Shown: positions 43,534 to 51,459, numbered from the stretch's first letter. The stretch: 64,000 nt of DNA from Planctomycetia bacterium (GCA_016191115.1 JACPPG010000001.1:28657-92656); one strand, 5' to 3'. A program made the numbers and translations. The notes: generated by a model from the sequence alone, not told the origin.

Positions 43534-44325
43534 TCACTCGTTTAACCCGCCGTAGCGACGGTCGCGGGCGGCGAAATCGCGGATGGCCGCCTGTAGGTCC
43601 GCCTCGGCGAACTCGGGCCAGCACTGCTCGGTCACCCACAGTTCGGCATAGCTGATCTGCCACAGGAGAAAATTGCTGATCCGCAGTTCGCCCGCCGTGC
43701 GGATCACCAGGTCCGGGTCGGTCATGCCGGCGGTATATAGCCGCGACGCGATCAGCTCCTCGGTCACCAGCTCGGGCGCGATCCGGCCGGCATGCACATC
43801 GTCGGCGATGCGGCGCGCCGCCTCGGCGATCTCGGCGCGGCTGCCGTAGTTCACGGCCAGGCACAGCGTCATGCCGGTGTTGCCGCTCGTCAGATGGATT
43901 GTCTTCTCCATCTCGCGCATCACCGACGCGGGGATGCCCTCGCGGCTGCCGATGACCGCCAGCCGGATGTTTTCGTCCAAGAGCGTCGTGCGCTCCTCGA
44001 CGAGGTACTGCTCCAACAGGTGCATCAAGAAGTCGAGCTCGGCCTGGGGCCGCTTCCAGTTTTCGCTCGACAGGCAATAGAGCGTGAGCTGCCCGACCTT
44101 CAGCCGCGCGGCTTCCTCGGTCGCGTGGCGGACGCTGGCCACGCCGTGCCGGTGCCCCTCGATCCGCGGCAGGCCGCGCCTTTGCGCCCAGCGTCCGTTG
44201 CCGTCCATGATGATCGCGATGTGGCGCGGGCGGCGCTCGAGCGGGACGTCGAAAGTGTCGCTCGCCGATGGTGCCTCGGACACGAAGGGGTTGGGGGTTA
44301 GGGGTTGGGGATTAGGGGCGTGCAT
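43534..44325 (-). CDS. uppS: Isoprenyl (undecaprenyl) diphosphate synthase
   Basis: The 263-residue cis-prenyltransferase makes the C55 lipid carrier for peptidoglycan and polysaccharide synthesis. The family signature HIAIIMDGNGRWAQRRG carries the catalytic Asp41. Other marks are GHRHGVASVRHATEEAARL, LTLYCLSSENWKRP, AVNYGSRAEIAEAARRI and DPDLVIRTAGELRISNFLLW. The ATG at 44325 overlaps the purA stop by one base (TAATG), which supports this start and coupled translation. As a consequence the protein gains about 30 non-conserved residues, of which 3-13 (APNPQPLTPNP) are encoded by a G-quadruplex-like tract. An internal GTG or later start cannot be excluded. Confidence 0.94.
   Translation of the reverse strand: MHAPNPQPLTPNPFVSEAPSASDTFDVPLERRPRHIAIIMDGNGRWAQRRGLPRIEGHRHGVASVRHATEEAARLKVGQLTLYCLSSENWKRPQAELDFLMHLLEQYLVEERTTLLDENIRLAVIGSREGIPASVMREMEKTIHLTSGNTGMTLCLAVNYGSRAEIAEAARRIADDVHAGRIAPELVTEELIASRLYTAGMTDPDLVIRTAGELRISNFLLWQISYAELWVTEQCWPEFAEADLQAAIRDFAARDRRYGGLNE
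44287..44318 (+). other. G-quadruplex-like tract inside the uppS 5' coding end
   Basis: Five G-runs of four or five bases are separated by 2-4 base loops: GGGG TT GGGGG TTA GGGG TT GGGG ATTA GGGG. The tract is on the plus strand, which is the template strand of uppS; the uppS mRNA is C-rich here. It lies only six bases from the purA stop/uppS start overlap. Confidence 0.8.
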
Positions 44326-45641
44326 TACCCTGCCACTTCGGCCGCGCGGCGCGAGCGGTCGGCGAACATCGTCTGGTCCCGGTCCGGTCCCACCGAGATG
44401 ATCTCGACCGGCCGGCCGATGATCTCGCCCAGCCGCGCCAGGTAGCCGCGGGCGTTCGCCGGCAGATCATCCACGTCGCGCACCGCCGAGATCTCTTGCT
44501 GCCAGCCGGGCAGCGTTTCGTACACCGGCTGCGCGCGGCGCAGGTCGTCGACGTGGCTGGGAAAAACGTCCACGCGACGGCCGTCGATCTCGTAGGCCGT
44601 ACAGACCTTGATCTCCGGAAGCTCGCTCAGGACGTCCAAGAGCATCACCGCCAGACTGTCGACGCCGCTTAGGCGGGCCGTGTACCGCGCCGCCACCGCG
44701 TCGAACCAGCCGCAGCGGCGCGGGCGGCGCGTGACGGTGCCGTACTCGTTGCCGCGCGTCCGCAGGTGCTGGCCCAGGTCGTTGTCCTGTTCGGTGGGAA
44801 AGGGGCCGCCGCCGACGCGGGTGCTGTAGGCCTTCACCACGCCGATGATCTTTTGCAGGTATCGACCCGGCACGCCGGCGCCGCTGGCGATGCCGACGCC
44901 GGAGCTGTTGCTGCTGGTGACGTAGGGGAACGTTCCGTGGTCGACGTCGAGTAGCGCCCCTTGGGCCCCCTCGAACAGCACGCGTCGGTTGGCTTCCAGG
45001 GCGTCGAGCAATAGCGACGTCGTGTCGGCGACGTACGGCCGTAGCCGCTCGGCGTAGCCGCGGTATTCTTCGCAAATTTGCACTGGGTCGAGCGGCGGCT
45101 GCGTTCCGTCCGTCAGCGCGCGAATGAGCACGTTCTTGTGCGCGCACACGCGCTCGACCTTTTGCCGAAAGCCGTCGCGGTACATGTCACCCAGCCGGAT
45201 CGCGCTGGCGCGGCCGACCTTGTCGCGATAGCAGGGGCCGATGCCGCGCATCGTGGTGCCGATGGCCTCGCCGGCCGCGGCGCGCCCCTCGGTAAGCCGG
45301 TCCTCTTCCAGGTGCCAGGGAAAGATGACATGCGCCCGATCGCTGATCGTGAGATTCTTGCCGACCGTCACGCCGCGGGCCACCAGGCCGTCGATCTCCG
45401 CCAGCAGGCTGGGCGGGTTGAGCACCACGCCGCCGGTGACCACGCATTGCACGTCGGGGCGGAGAATGCCGCTGGGGATGAGCGACAGCTTGTACGTCTG
45501 TCCGCCGGTGACAACCGTGTGTCCGGCGTTGGCGCCTCCCTGATAGCGGACGACGATGTCGTTGGGCCTGGTCAACAGGTCGACGATCTTGCCCTTGGCC
45601 TCGTCACCCCATTGCAGACCGATAACGCACAGTCCAGGCAC
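44325..45641 (-). CDS. purA: Adenylosuccinate synthetase
   Basis: The 438-residue enzyme makes adenylosuccinate from IMP, aspartate and GTP, the first committed step to AMP. The N-terminal GTP site reads GLQWGDEAKGKIVD; most homologues have GDEGKGK, so Ala15 replaces a Gly here. Other family marks are YQGGANAGHTVV, LIPSGIL, IGTTMRGIGPCYRDKVGR, FEGAQGALLDVDHGTFPYVT, SSNSSGVGIASGAGVPGRYL, VKAYSTRVGGGPFPTE and RPRRCGWFDAVAARY. The catalytic Asp of the GDEAKGK segment and the His of AGHTVV are present. It is co-transcribed with uppS through the TAATG overlap. Repeats A6 and B4 lie upstream. Confidence 0.96.
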   Translation of the reverse strand: MPGLCVIGLQWGDEAKGKIVDLLTRPNDIVVRYQGGANAGHTVVTGGQTYKLSLIPSGILRPDVQCVVTGGVVLNPPSLLAEIDGLVARGVTVGKNLTISDRAHVIFPWHLEEDRLTEGRAAAGEAIGTTMRGIGPCYRDKVGRASAIRLGDMYRDGFRQKVERVCAHKNVLIRALTDGTQPPLDPVQICEEYRGYAERLRPYVADTTSLLLDALEANRRVLFEGAQGALLDVDHGTFPYVTSSNSSGVGIASGAGVPGRYLQKIIGVVKAYSTRVGGGPFPTEQDNDLGQHLRTRGNEYGTVTRRPRRCGWFDAVAARYTARLSGVDSLAVMLLDVLSELPEIKVCTAYEIDGRRVDVFPSHVDDLRRAQPVYETLPGWQQEISAVRDVDDLPANARGYLARLGEIIGRPVEIISVGPDRDQTMFADRSRRAAEVAG

Positions 45642-45762
45642 CGTTTTTCCTTCACGGGGATCAGAGATGTCGCGCGGGCCTGCTTCGGCGCTCGCGCGGT
45701 CTGCCCAAACGAGTCAGTCTAGATGACCGCCCGTGGGGGTCAAGACCGGGGTGTGGGTGGGC

Positions 45763-45915
45763 AGGGTCATTCTGTTTTTCAAAATGGCGAGGCGGGAAAA
45801 TGGGACTGGCTCCGAGCAAACAGCGCAAGCCCTTTCGGACCAACGTTGCGTCTCGGTGCCTGTCCCACTTTCCCGCCGGTGCGCCGCCGGCAAGCTTGAA
45901 TCTGTGAACGGCCGT
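45763..45915 (-). repeat. Interspersed repeat family A, copy A6, with direct repeats
   Basis: This is a full-length copy in the minus orientation. The 12-base direct repeat GTGTGGGTGGGC (45751-45762) directly abuts the left end, and GTGTGGCTGGGC (45916-45927, one difference) follows the right end. Copy B4 begins one base later. The gap is divergent (purA and the ArsR-type gene). Confidence 0.9.
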
Positions 45916-45928
45916 GTGTGGCTGGGCC

Positions 45929-46030
45929 GGGAGAACTGCAAAGTCCGGGGTCTGGCTCATTTTTCGGCACATGCCGTTCTCAATTCTTCCGAAGCACCTT
46001 CGGCCGAAAAATGTGCCTGACCCCCTCTCC
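45929..46030 (-). repeat. Interspersed repeat family B, copy B4 (one end lost)
   Basis: It starts GGGAGAACTGCAAAGTCC right after the A6 direct repeat and keeps both inner arms (GGGGTCTGGCTC; GTGCCTGACCCC). It stops at CCCCCTCTCC and lacks the final terminal inverted repeat. Confidence 0.88.
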
Positions 46031-46130
46031 AAGGCAACCGTCCGCGCGGCTGCGCGTACCGGATGAACCATCGCGTCACAGCTCCGCTTGACCCGGCCGT
46101 GCGCTCGTCGAAGGGAACGGGATTGTTTCA

Positions 46131-46158
46131 TTGACATATCGGGACCTCGCGATATATT
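46131..46158 (+). promoter_or_regulatory. Promoter with an overlapping operator-like inverted repeat
   Basis: TTGACA (46131-46136) and TATATT (46153-46158) are 16 bases apart. The inverted repeat ATATCG-N8-CGATAT (46136-46155) fills the spacer and overlaps both boxes, the usual position of an ArsR-type operator. The ArsR-family gene starts 19 bases downstream, so autorepression is likely. Confidence 0.6.
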
Positions 46159-46176
46159 TGTCGCAAGAGGATACGC

Positions 46177-46497
46177 ATGGCCACGACCCGCACCGCGCGG
46201 CGGCTCAAGCTGATCGATATCGACTCGCTGGCGCAGGCCGCGGAGTGCCTGCGCGTGCTGGCCCACCCGCATCGTCTGCGCATCGCGCAGATGCTGCTGC
46301 ACGGGAAGTACACGGTGGGCGAGTTGGCGGAAGCGTGCGAGATCCCCAGCCACATGGCGTCCGAGCATTTGCGGCTGATGCGGCGATGCGGCTTCCTGGG
46401 TAGCGACCGGGACGGCCGGCGCACGTATTACAAGGTCGTCGCGCCCCACCTGGAGAGCATCATGGCCTGCGTGGAGAGTCGTTTCGGCGGAAAGTGA
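46177..46497 (+). CDS. ArsR-family transcriptional regulator
   Basis: The 106-residue winged-helix repressor has the ArsR pattern: LAQAAECLRVLAHPHRLRIA, the recognition helix region VGELAEACEIPSHMASEHLR, and the wing GFLGSDRDGRRTYYKVVAPH. Four cysteines (in AECLRV, EACEIP, RRCGFL and MACVES) are possible sensing residues, but the classical ELCVCDL metal site is not present, so the signal may be redox or sulfur related rather than arsenic. AGAGGA precedes the ATG. The operator-like repeat in its own promoter and the DUF1264 gene downstream (119 bases after its stop) suggest that both are controlled together. Confidence 0.88.
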   Translation: MATTRTARRLKLIDIDSLAQAAECLRVLAHPHRLRIAQMLLHGKYTVGELAEACEIPSHMASEHLRLMRRCGFLGSDRDGRRTYYKVVAPHLESIMACVESRFGGK

Positions 46498-46615
46498 TTT
46501 TTTGGCGTTAATAGGTCGTAACGTCGCGACGGGAGTGCATACGTCGGTGGAGCAACCTCCGCCCGCGACGACCTGCGCGGTGGAGCGATAACCCTGGCCT
46601 TTCAGGAGGTGCCCT

Positions 46616-47329
46616 ATGAATCGTCGCGAACTGTTCGGAGTGTGCGGGGCGGTGGGAGCGGGGCTCGTAGCGGGCGGGCAGGAGGCCATCGCCAGCGGCC
46701 ACGGATCGACGCGGACGAGCAAATTCATGGCCCCCGCCTCCAACCATCACCTGCATTTCTGCGGCATCCACGTCGCCAAACGAGACCCCAAGATACAGCT
46801 CATCACGCAGCACTACTGCGGGCCGTGCGGCGACGAGATGCACCAGTGCCTGCTATTCGACTCGCTGGAAAAGGACGCCAAGCTGTTGGGCGTCGAGTAC
46901 ATCGTCAGCGACCGCCTGTACCGGGAGTTGCCCGAGACAGAAAAGCGGTTCTGGCATCCCCACACGTACGAGGTGCTGGCCGGCGGGCTGATCTCTCCCG
47001 GCATGTCAGCGGACGACGAAATGACGTTCATGAAGGCGCTACTGACCACGTGGGGCAAATCGTGGCACACTTGGCCCGATCCGACGACGGACGTTCCTCT
47101 CGGCGAGCCCATGTTGATGTGGTCGCTGACCGGCGACGGCCAGGACGACAAGCGGGTGATTGCCGAGCGGGACAAGATGTTCGGCGTGTCGACGCGGCAA
47201 ATCCGCGACAAGCGGATCGCCGCGATCGGCTTCGAGGTTCCGCGCGTGCCGCCGCCCAAGTCGCTCGACACGGTCGGACGGCAGTGGACCGCATCGGGGG
47301 CGGATCGCCCCAGCCCTGTTCGGCAATAA
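46616..47329 (+). CDS. DUF1264 (oil-body-associated-protein-like) exported protein
   Basis: The 237-residue protein matches the DUF1264/OBAP family known from plant oil bodies and many bacteria. Landmarks are HHLHFCGIHVAKRDPKIQL, THHY-like ITQHYCGPCGDEMHQCLLFD, AKLLGVEYIVSDRLYRELP and KRFWHPHTYEVLAGGLISPG. The N-terminus NRRELFGVCGAVGAGLVAGG is a probable Tat-type signal, which is unusual for this family. The gene is preceded by GGAGGTG, a very strong ribosome-binding site. The molecular role of the family is not known. It follows an ArsR-type regulator, so it may be part of a stress response. The conserved Cys and His residues could bind a metal. Confidence 0.85.
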   Translation: MNRRELFGVCGAVGAGLVAGGQEAIASGHGSTRTSKFMAPASNHHLHFCGIHVAKRDPKIQLITQHYCGPCGDEMHQCLLFDSLEKDAKLLGVEYIVSDRLYRELPETEKRFWHPHTYEVLAGGLISPGMSADDEMTFMKALLTTWGKSWHTWPDPTTDVPLGEPMLMWSLTGDGQDDKRVIAERDKMFGVSTRQIRDKRIAAIGFEVPRVPPPKSLDTVGRQWTASGADRPSPVRQ

Positions 47330-47349
47330 GACCGTGACAGCGTCGCCGT

Positions 47350-47865
47350 TCACCCGTTGGGGTATTGGCGGCAATACTCGTAGAGCGCCATCGCCGCGGC
47401 CGTGGCCACGTTGTGGGCGTACGGCAGGCCGTAGACGGGGATCTCGACGACGTGATGCACCAATCGCAGCACGTCTTCGTCGAGGCCAAGCCGCTCGTTG
47501 CCAATCACGAGCACGGTCTTCCGCTCGAAGGCGAAGGTGTACAGGGATTGCGAGCCGGCGGCCTGCTCCAGCCCGACCAACTGATAGCCGTCGGCCTTGA
47601 GGCGCGCCAGGGGTGGCGCCAGCGTGCGGTGCACCTCGACGGCCAGGCCGGCGGGATTGTCCGGGGTTAGGCTGTCGCGCGCGATGGCGCCGATCACCTT
47701 GGCCGTGCCGCAGCAGATCACCCGCCGCACGCCGCAGCAGCCGGCGGCGCGCACGATCCGCGACAGGTTGACGTTCGATCGCACCGGCGCGCAGGCCACG
47801 ACCAACTCGCGCGGCCGGTCAAGCGGCGTCGGCGGCTTATGCCGCTCGTGAGCGAAGTCGGACAT
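47350..47865 (-). CDS. SpoU/TrmH-family RNA 2'-O-methyltransferase
   Basis: The 171-residue knotted methyltransferase uses S-adenosylmethionine to methylate a ribose in tRNA or rRNA. The three SpoU motifs are present: SNVNLSRIVRAAGCCGV, TVLVIGNERLGLDEDV, and IPVYGLPYAHNVATAAAMAL. The ATG at 47865 (MSDFAHERHK) is chosen; an upstream opening at 47949 lies within the repeated ATGATGAATG sequence. It is shorter than TrmH and RlmB, having only the catalytic domain, so the RNA target cannot be named. It is convergent with the DUF1264 gene, 20 bases away. Confidence 0.88.
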   Translation of the reverse strand: MSDFAHERHKPPTPLDRPRELVVACAPVRSNVNLSRIVRAAGCCGVRRVICCGTAKVIGAIARDSLTPDNPAGLAVEVHRTLAPPLARLKADGYQLVGLEQAAGSQSLYTFAFERKTVLVIGNERLGLDEDVLRLVHHVVEIPVYGLPYAHNVATAAAMALYEYCRQYPNG

Positions 47866-47871
47866 ATCAGC

Positions 47872-47956
47872 AAATGATGAATGATGAATGCCGGAAAAGA
47901 CTAGAGGCCGCGCCTGGTAGCAACAAATGTCCCATTCATCATTCCGCATTCATCAT
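47872..47956. repeat. Inverted ATGATGAATG repeat (family F)
   Basis: AATGATGAATGATGAATG (from 47873) is mirrored by CATTCATCATTCCGCATTC followed by ATCATT (to 47956). On the minus strand the far end supplies the TGA stop of the upstream gene (47955-47953). The near end lies a few bases before the methyltransferase start. Confidence 0.75.
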
Positions 47957-48993
47957 TGGTGTTTCACCTTTCCGTCGATGATGGCGTCCAGCGTTTCCGT
48001 CAGGTAGTCGAAGGCGTGCGCCGCCCCCCGCGTTTGCTTCGCGTGCTCGTTCAACGACGCGATCGAAAATTCCTCGCGGGCGCGGAACTGCAAGCGGCGC
48101 GTGGCGCGGGCCGACGGATACTGCCCAGCGAACGTGTATTCGGTGATGCGAATGGTGCTCCTGAGGCTGCACTCATCGAGCTTTTCCGGCGCTTTGCACG
48201 GGGCGAAATAGACCAGCTCCGTAACCCCGCGTCGCGTGCCGAAGGCGTGCAATTGAACGGCTTCCGCCGCGGCAGCGCCGGGCGTGACCTCGACCATCCG
48301 CATCCTCACGAACATCAATTCCAGCGACGGCTTGAGCGTGATCTCGTTCGAGCGGTCGTCGACGACAACCTGCTGCCCTTTGATCGCCACGACCAGCGTG
48401 CGCAGCGTCCGCGGCGTCCGCGCCTGGCCCGGCTTCAGGAACAACCCCAGGCCGCGGACCCCATTGACGGCGGCCTGCTGCAGCGCCGTGAATTCCTCGG
48501 TCTTTTCCGGCTTGCCATAGGCCCCGACGCCGGCCATCGGCACGTAGTGCAAGTACGGCGCCCCATCCGGCGCGGCGCGGTGCACGCGGACTTGGATGCT
48601 GATGTAGCTGTTGTCCACGCGCTCGAGGATCGCGCCGCTGGTCAACAGCGGCAGCTCGGCCCGATCCTCCTCGGTCATCCGCGTGCCGAAGCTAACGACC
48701 GGCCAGCGTCCCCAATCGAAAAGCAGGCTCTTGGTGGCCGCGGCGCCGTTGGCCTGGAGCTTGACGTCGTAGTACACCCGCTCGCCAAAACCCTTTTGCA
48801 CGAGCGCCGCGCCGGCCGGCAACTGCGTGCAGGGAAACTGGCTCTTGGCGTGCGCTAGGTCGACCTCCTCCGGCGTGCGGGGGACTTGCTCGATGATGTG
48901 CGTCACCAACGGCGTTTCGGCGGCGCGGAGCGACGACAACCGCATCGCAATCGCGATAGCAACGGGCATCGCGCGGCAAGACAATCGCGGCAT
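47953..48993 (-). CDS. Hypothetical exported protein
   Basis: The 346-residue protein starts, with AAAGG upstream, at 48993 and has a short hydrophobic N-terminus (MPVAIAIAMRLSSLRAA), possibly a signal peptide. The body is mixed alpha/beta, with segments such as CTQLPAGAALVQKGFGERVY, LLFDWGRWPVVSFGTRMTEE, NSYISIQVRVHRAAP and FVRMRMVEVTPG. Three Cys are spaced widely. I recognise no family. The longest frame opens at 49086, but its first 30 residues are Arg/Pro-rich and lie close to repeat A7. The stop codon lies in repeat F. Confidence 0.6.
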   Translation of the reverse strand: MPRLSCRAMPVAIAIAMRLSSLRAAETPLVTHIIEQVPRTPEEVDLAHAKSQFPCTQLPAGAALVQKGFGERVYYDVKLQANGAAATKSLLFDWGRWPVVSFGTRMTEEDRAELPLLTSGAILERVDNSYISIQVRVHRAAPDGAPYLHYVPMAGVGAYGKPEKTEEFTALQQAAVNGVRGLGLFLKPGQARTPRTLRTLVVAIKGQQVVVDDRSNEITLKPSLELMFVRMRMVEVTPGAAAAEAVQLHAFGTRRGVTELVYFAPCKAPEKLDECSLRSTIRITEYTFAGQYPSARATRRLQFRAREEFSIASLNEHAKQTRGAAHAFDYLTETLDAIIDGKVKHQ

Positions 48994-49090
48994 TTCGGTA
49001 GCGACCTTTACGAGCAAACGACCTGGCAAGCAGAGCGTGCGCGACATTGTCGGTGCAGGGTCGCGACAAGGCAAGCGAAGGGGCAACCCC

Positions 49091-49245
49091 AGGGCCGTTC
49101 ACAGATTCAAGCTCGACGGCGGCGCACCGGCGGGAAAGTGGGACAGGCACCGAGACGCAACGTTGGTCTGAAAGGGCTTGCGCTGTTTATGCTCGGAGCC
49201 AGCCCCATTTTCCCGCCTCGCCATTTTGAAAAACAGAATGACCCT
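49091..49245 (+). repeat. Interspersed repeat family A, copy A7
   Basis: This is a full-length plus-oriented copy. It is followed after the direct repeat GCACGAACC by copy B5. The left flank GGCAACCCC resembles that direct repeat only loosely. Confidence 0.9.
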
Positions 49246-49256
49246 GGCACGAACCC

Positions 49257-49378
49257 AGGAGAACTGCAAAGTCCGGGGTCTGGCGCATTTTTCGGCGCAC
49301 GCGGTTTTCAATTCTTCCGGAGGATCTTCGGCCGAAAAATGTGCCTGACCCCCTCTCCCAGGATTCTGCAGTTCTCCT
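49257..49378 (-). repeat. Interspersed repeat family B, copy B5, with direct repeats
   Basis: This full-length copy is in the minus orientation, with one arm changed to CTGGCGC. It is flanked by the nine-base direct repeat GCACGAACC at 49247-49255 and 49380-49388. The left direct repeat is also the right border of copy A7. Confidence 0.92.
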
Positions 49379-49410
49379 AGCACGAACCGGCCGCGGACGC
49401 CGCCCGTGGC

Positions 49411-49452
49411 TGCTCGACAAAAGAGCCCAGGGGGTGCGATCCCCCTGGGCTC
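49411..49452 (-). terminator. Intrinsic terminator of the redoxin/copper-protein gene
   Basis: A perfect 12-pair stem, GAGCCCAGGGGG and its complement, with the six-base loop ATCGCA on the minus strand, is followed by TTTTG. It lies 55 bases after the stop codon at 49508 and is the clearest intrinsic terminator in the window. Confidence 0.85.
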
Positions 49453-49507
49453 GGGCGTTACGATGCGCGACGGTACGGTGTCGCACATGAATTGAAGCGG
49501 CGCGGGG

Positions 49508-51337
49508 CTACTGGCCCCCTTTGGCGTCCTCGCCTTCGATCGTGCTCGCGTCATCGGAAGCGTCGGCCGCCTTGCCGGCCAGCTTGGCGGTCAGGTCCTC
49601 GTTCGGATCGATCGACGCGTAAAACCCAAACATCATCTCTTCCCACGTCTGATCGCCGAAGCGGACCGTCGCCTTGGGATCGGGATTGGCCAGGTTGTCG
49701 GCCGAGTTGTCGTAGTGCGCGATGCACTTTAACACCGCCCCCTTGGGCACGAGCTTCGGCTCGGCCAGGTCGTAGCGAAGCTGCCAGTTGAAGTCCCACG
49801 CCGGGACGTCGAGCAGGATCTCGCTCTTGCCGTCGGGATAGTTAAGCACGTAGCGGAAATCCTTCCCGCGCAGGTGCATGTGCGGCGTGAGATTCAGAAG
49901 CACCGTGTCGCGGCGGAAACGGTGCTGCGCCGATATCTCATAGTTGGGAGCGCCGGGCGGAATCTTCAATCCCATGTTCCCCACCAGTCCGCCACGGAAC
50001 TGCTTCTTCACCGTCTTGGGGTCGGCGAACACGACGCCGATCGAACTGCGATCCTTGCTCGCCGTGCCGTTGGGCGTGTAGTGCATCTGGAAGAGGAGCT
50101 TGGATCCCTTCGGCACGAAGATCGCCGTTCCCGGCGGTTGCACGTCGGCCGGGTTGCCTGGCGCATATCCGCCCAGGCCGGCGCCCATCGGATCGACGGC
50201 CCCAGGAGCCATGATGAACACGATGATGTGGTGTACGACCGCCGGGTCGCCGGGGCGCGACTCGGTGGCCTGGACCCACTTGTCCTCGCTCCAGCCCGGA
50301 TCGACCGTGAAATACTTGTAGGCCACGGTCCCTTCGGCCGGCACGTCGCACGGCTCATTACTCATATAGATGATTTCGTCCGGCTGGCCGATCCGCCATC
50401 CCTTGGCGAATTGCCGCGGCGGCGGCAATTGCGATCGGTCCCCCTCGGGGCAGCCGTTCTCGACCCAGGCCACGATCTGCTGCTTTTCCTCGTCCGAAAG
50501 CCGGGCGTCGTTGGCGAACTTGCCGTGCGCCGGATTGGCGTACCAAGGCGGCATGCGGCCCTGGTCCACGACTTCCCGGATCATTTCGCCCCAGCCCACG
50601 ATCTCGTCGTACGAGTCCATCGCGAACGGCGCGACTTCGCCCGCGCGATGGCAAACCTGGCAGCGGTCCTGCAAGATCCGCGCGATCTGGTTCGAGTAGG
50701 TCACGTCGCCTTTCTGCTCGCGCTTGACGCGGCCGATCAAGCAGCCGTCGGCCTTGACCACCGGTTGACTGACGGGTTTGCCGGCCAGCACCTCGTCGAT
50801 CGCCTCGGCCAGATCGCGGCGGGCCAGGCGCGGCTTGGCGTAGCCGGCGCCCGTCTTGAAGCCGTACTGGTCGTCGATCCGTCCGCCATAGCGAACCACG
50901 CGATCCTGGTCGAGCAGGAACACCTCGGGCGTTCGCATGGCGCCGAAGGCGTCGGCCACCTTATTGCTCATGTCCTTAAGCACCGGAAACGACAGGTTGT
51001 GGATCCGTGCGAACGCGGCGATCTCTGTGAGAGAGTCCTGCAAATTCGAGTCGATCGCCAGGAACTTCACGCCCTTCGATTCGTACTCGCTCGCCAGCGT
51101 CGCCAGCCGCGGGGCGTACACCTTCGCCAGCGGGCATTCGGCGCCGACGAAGGCCACGACCAGCGCCTTGGCGTCCCTGAAGTCGTCGAGGGCTTGGACC
51201 TTGCCGCGATAATCGGGCAAAGAAAAATTCTCGATCTTCTTGCCCACCGAGCTCGACGTCGCCGGCTCGTCCGCAAAAACTTGACAGCACGCCAGGATCG
51301 TTACCACCACGCCTGCCGTTTGCCAAACTGTGCGCAT
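49508..51337 (-). CDS. Redoxin - cytochrome c - copper monooxygenase fusion
   Basis: The 609-residue exported protein has a signal peptide (about 1-22) and three modules. A thioredoxin-like/AhpC-TSA domain carries a single Cys in GAECPLAKVYAP (Cys68). A short region with a haem motif CQVCH (226-230) is followed by RMPPWYANPAHGKFANDARL, as in planctomycete cytochromes. A copper type II ascorbate-dependent monooxygenase-like part has the copper-ligand histidines in AVVHHIIVFI (369-370), LLFQMHYTPNG (His419) and LTPHMHLRGKDF (486, 488). The ATG at 51337 has GTGAGG upstream. It is probably a periplasmic redox enzyme; the substrate is unknown. A terminator follows and a candidate promoter lies at 51460-51488. 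Confidence 0.9.
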   Translation of the reverse strand: MRTVWQTAGVVVTILACCQVFADEPATSSSVGKKIENFSLPDYRGKVQALDDFRDAKALVVAFVGAECPLAKVYAPRLATLASEYESKGVKFLAIDSNLQDSLTEIAAFARIHNLSFPVLKDMSNKVADAFGAMRTPEVFLLDQDRVVRYGGRIDDQYGFKTGAGYAKPRLARRDLAEAIDEVLAGKPVSQPVVKADGCLIGRVKREQKGDVTYSNQIARILQDRCQVCHRAGEVAPFAMDSYDEIVGWGEMIREVVDQGRMPPWYANPAHGKFANDARLSDEEKQQIVAWVENGCPEGDRSQLPPPRQFAKGWRIGQPDEIIYMSNEPCDVPAEGTVAYKYFTVDPGWSEDKWVQATESRPGDPAVVHHIIVFIMAPGAVDPMGAGLGGYAPGNPADVQPPGTAIFVPKGSKLLFQMHYTPNGTASKDRSSIGVVFADPKTVKKQFRGGLVGNMGLKIPPGAPNYEISAQHRFRRDTVLLNLTPHMHLRGKDFRYVLNYPDGKSEILLDVPAWDFNWQLRYDLAEPKLVPKGAVLKCIAHYDNSADNLANPDPKATVRFGDQTWEEMMFGFYASIDPNEDLTAKLAGKAADASDDASTIEGEDAKGGQ

Positions 51338-51459
51338 TTTGGACCTCACCGATTGCCAAAAGGAGAAGAAAGGAAACCTGCCGCTATTCGTGGCGCGAGC
51401 GCCACCCCTCTAACGCATCGGGCGTAGGGCATGCCCGAGAATAGTTAGCTGACGAACTA

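Noticed and set aside
44287..44318. Telomere-like repeat marking a linear replicon end
   Set aside because: GGGGTT runs resemble ciliate telomeres, but the tract is only 32 bases long and lies inside a coding region in mid-window.
45733..46020. Small proteins starting MARRENGTGSE or with CRKMSQTPDF near several loci
   Set aside because: These are translations of repeat families A and B. They recur in several frames with the DNA repeat, not as conserved proteins.
12946..49378. CRISPR array
   Set aside because: The repeats are dispersed, themselves palindromic and over 100 bp long, without regular spacers, and no cas gene is present.
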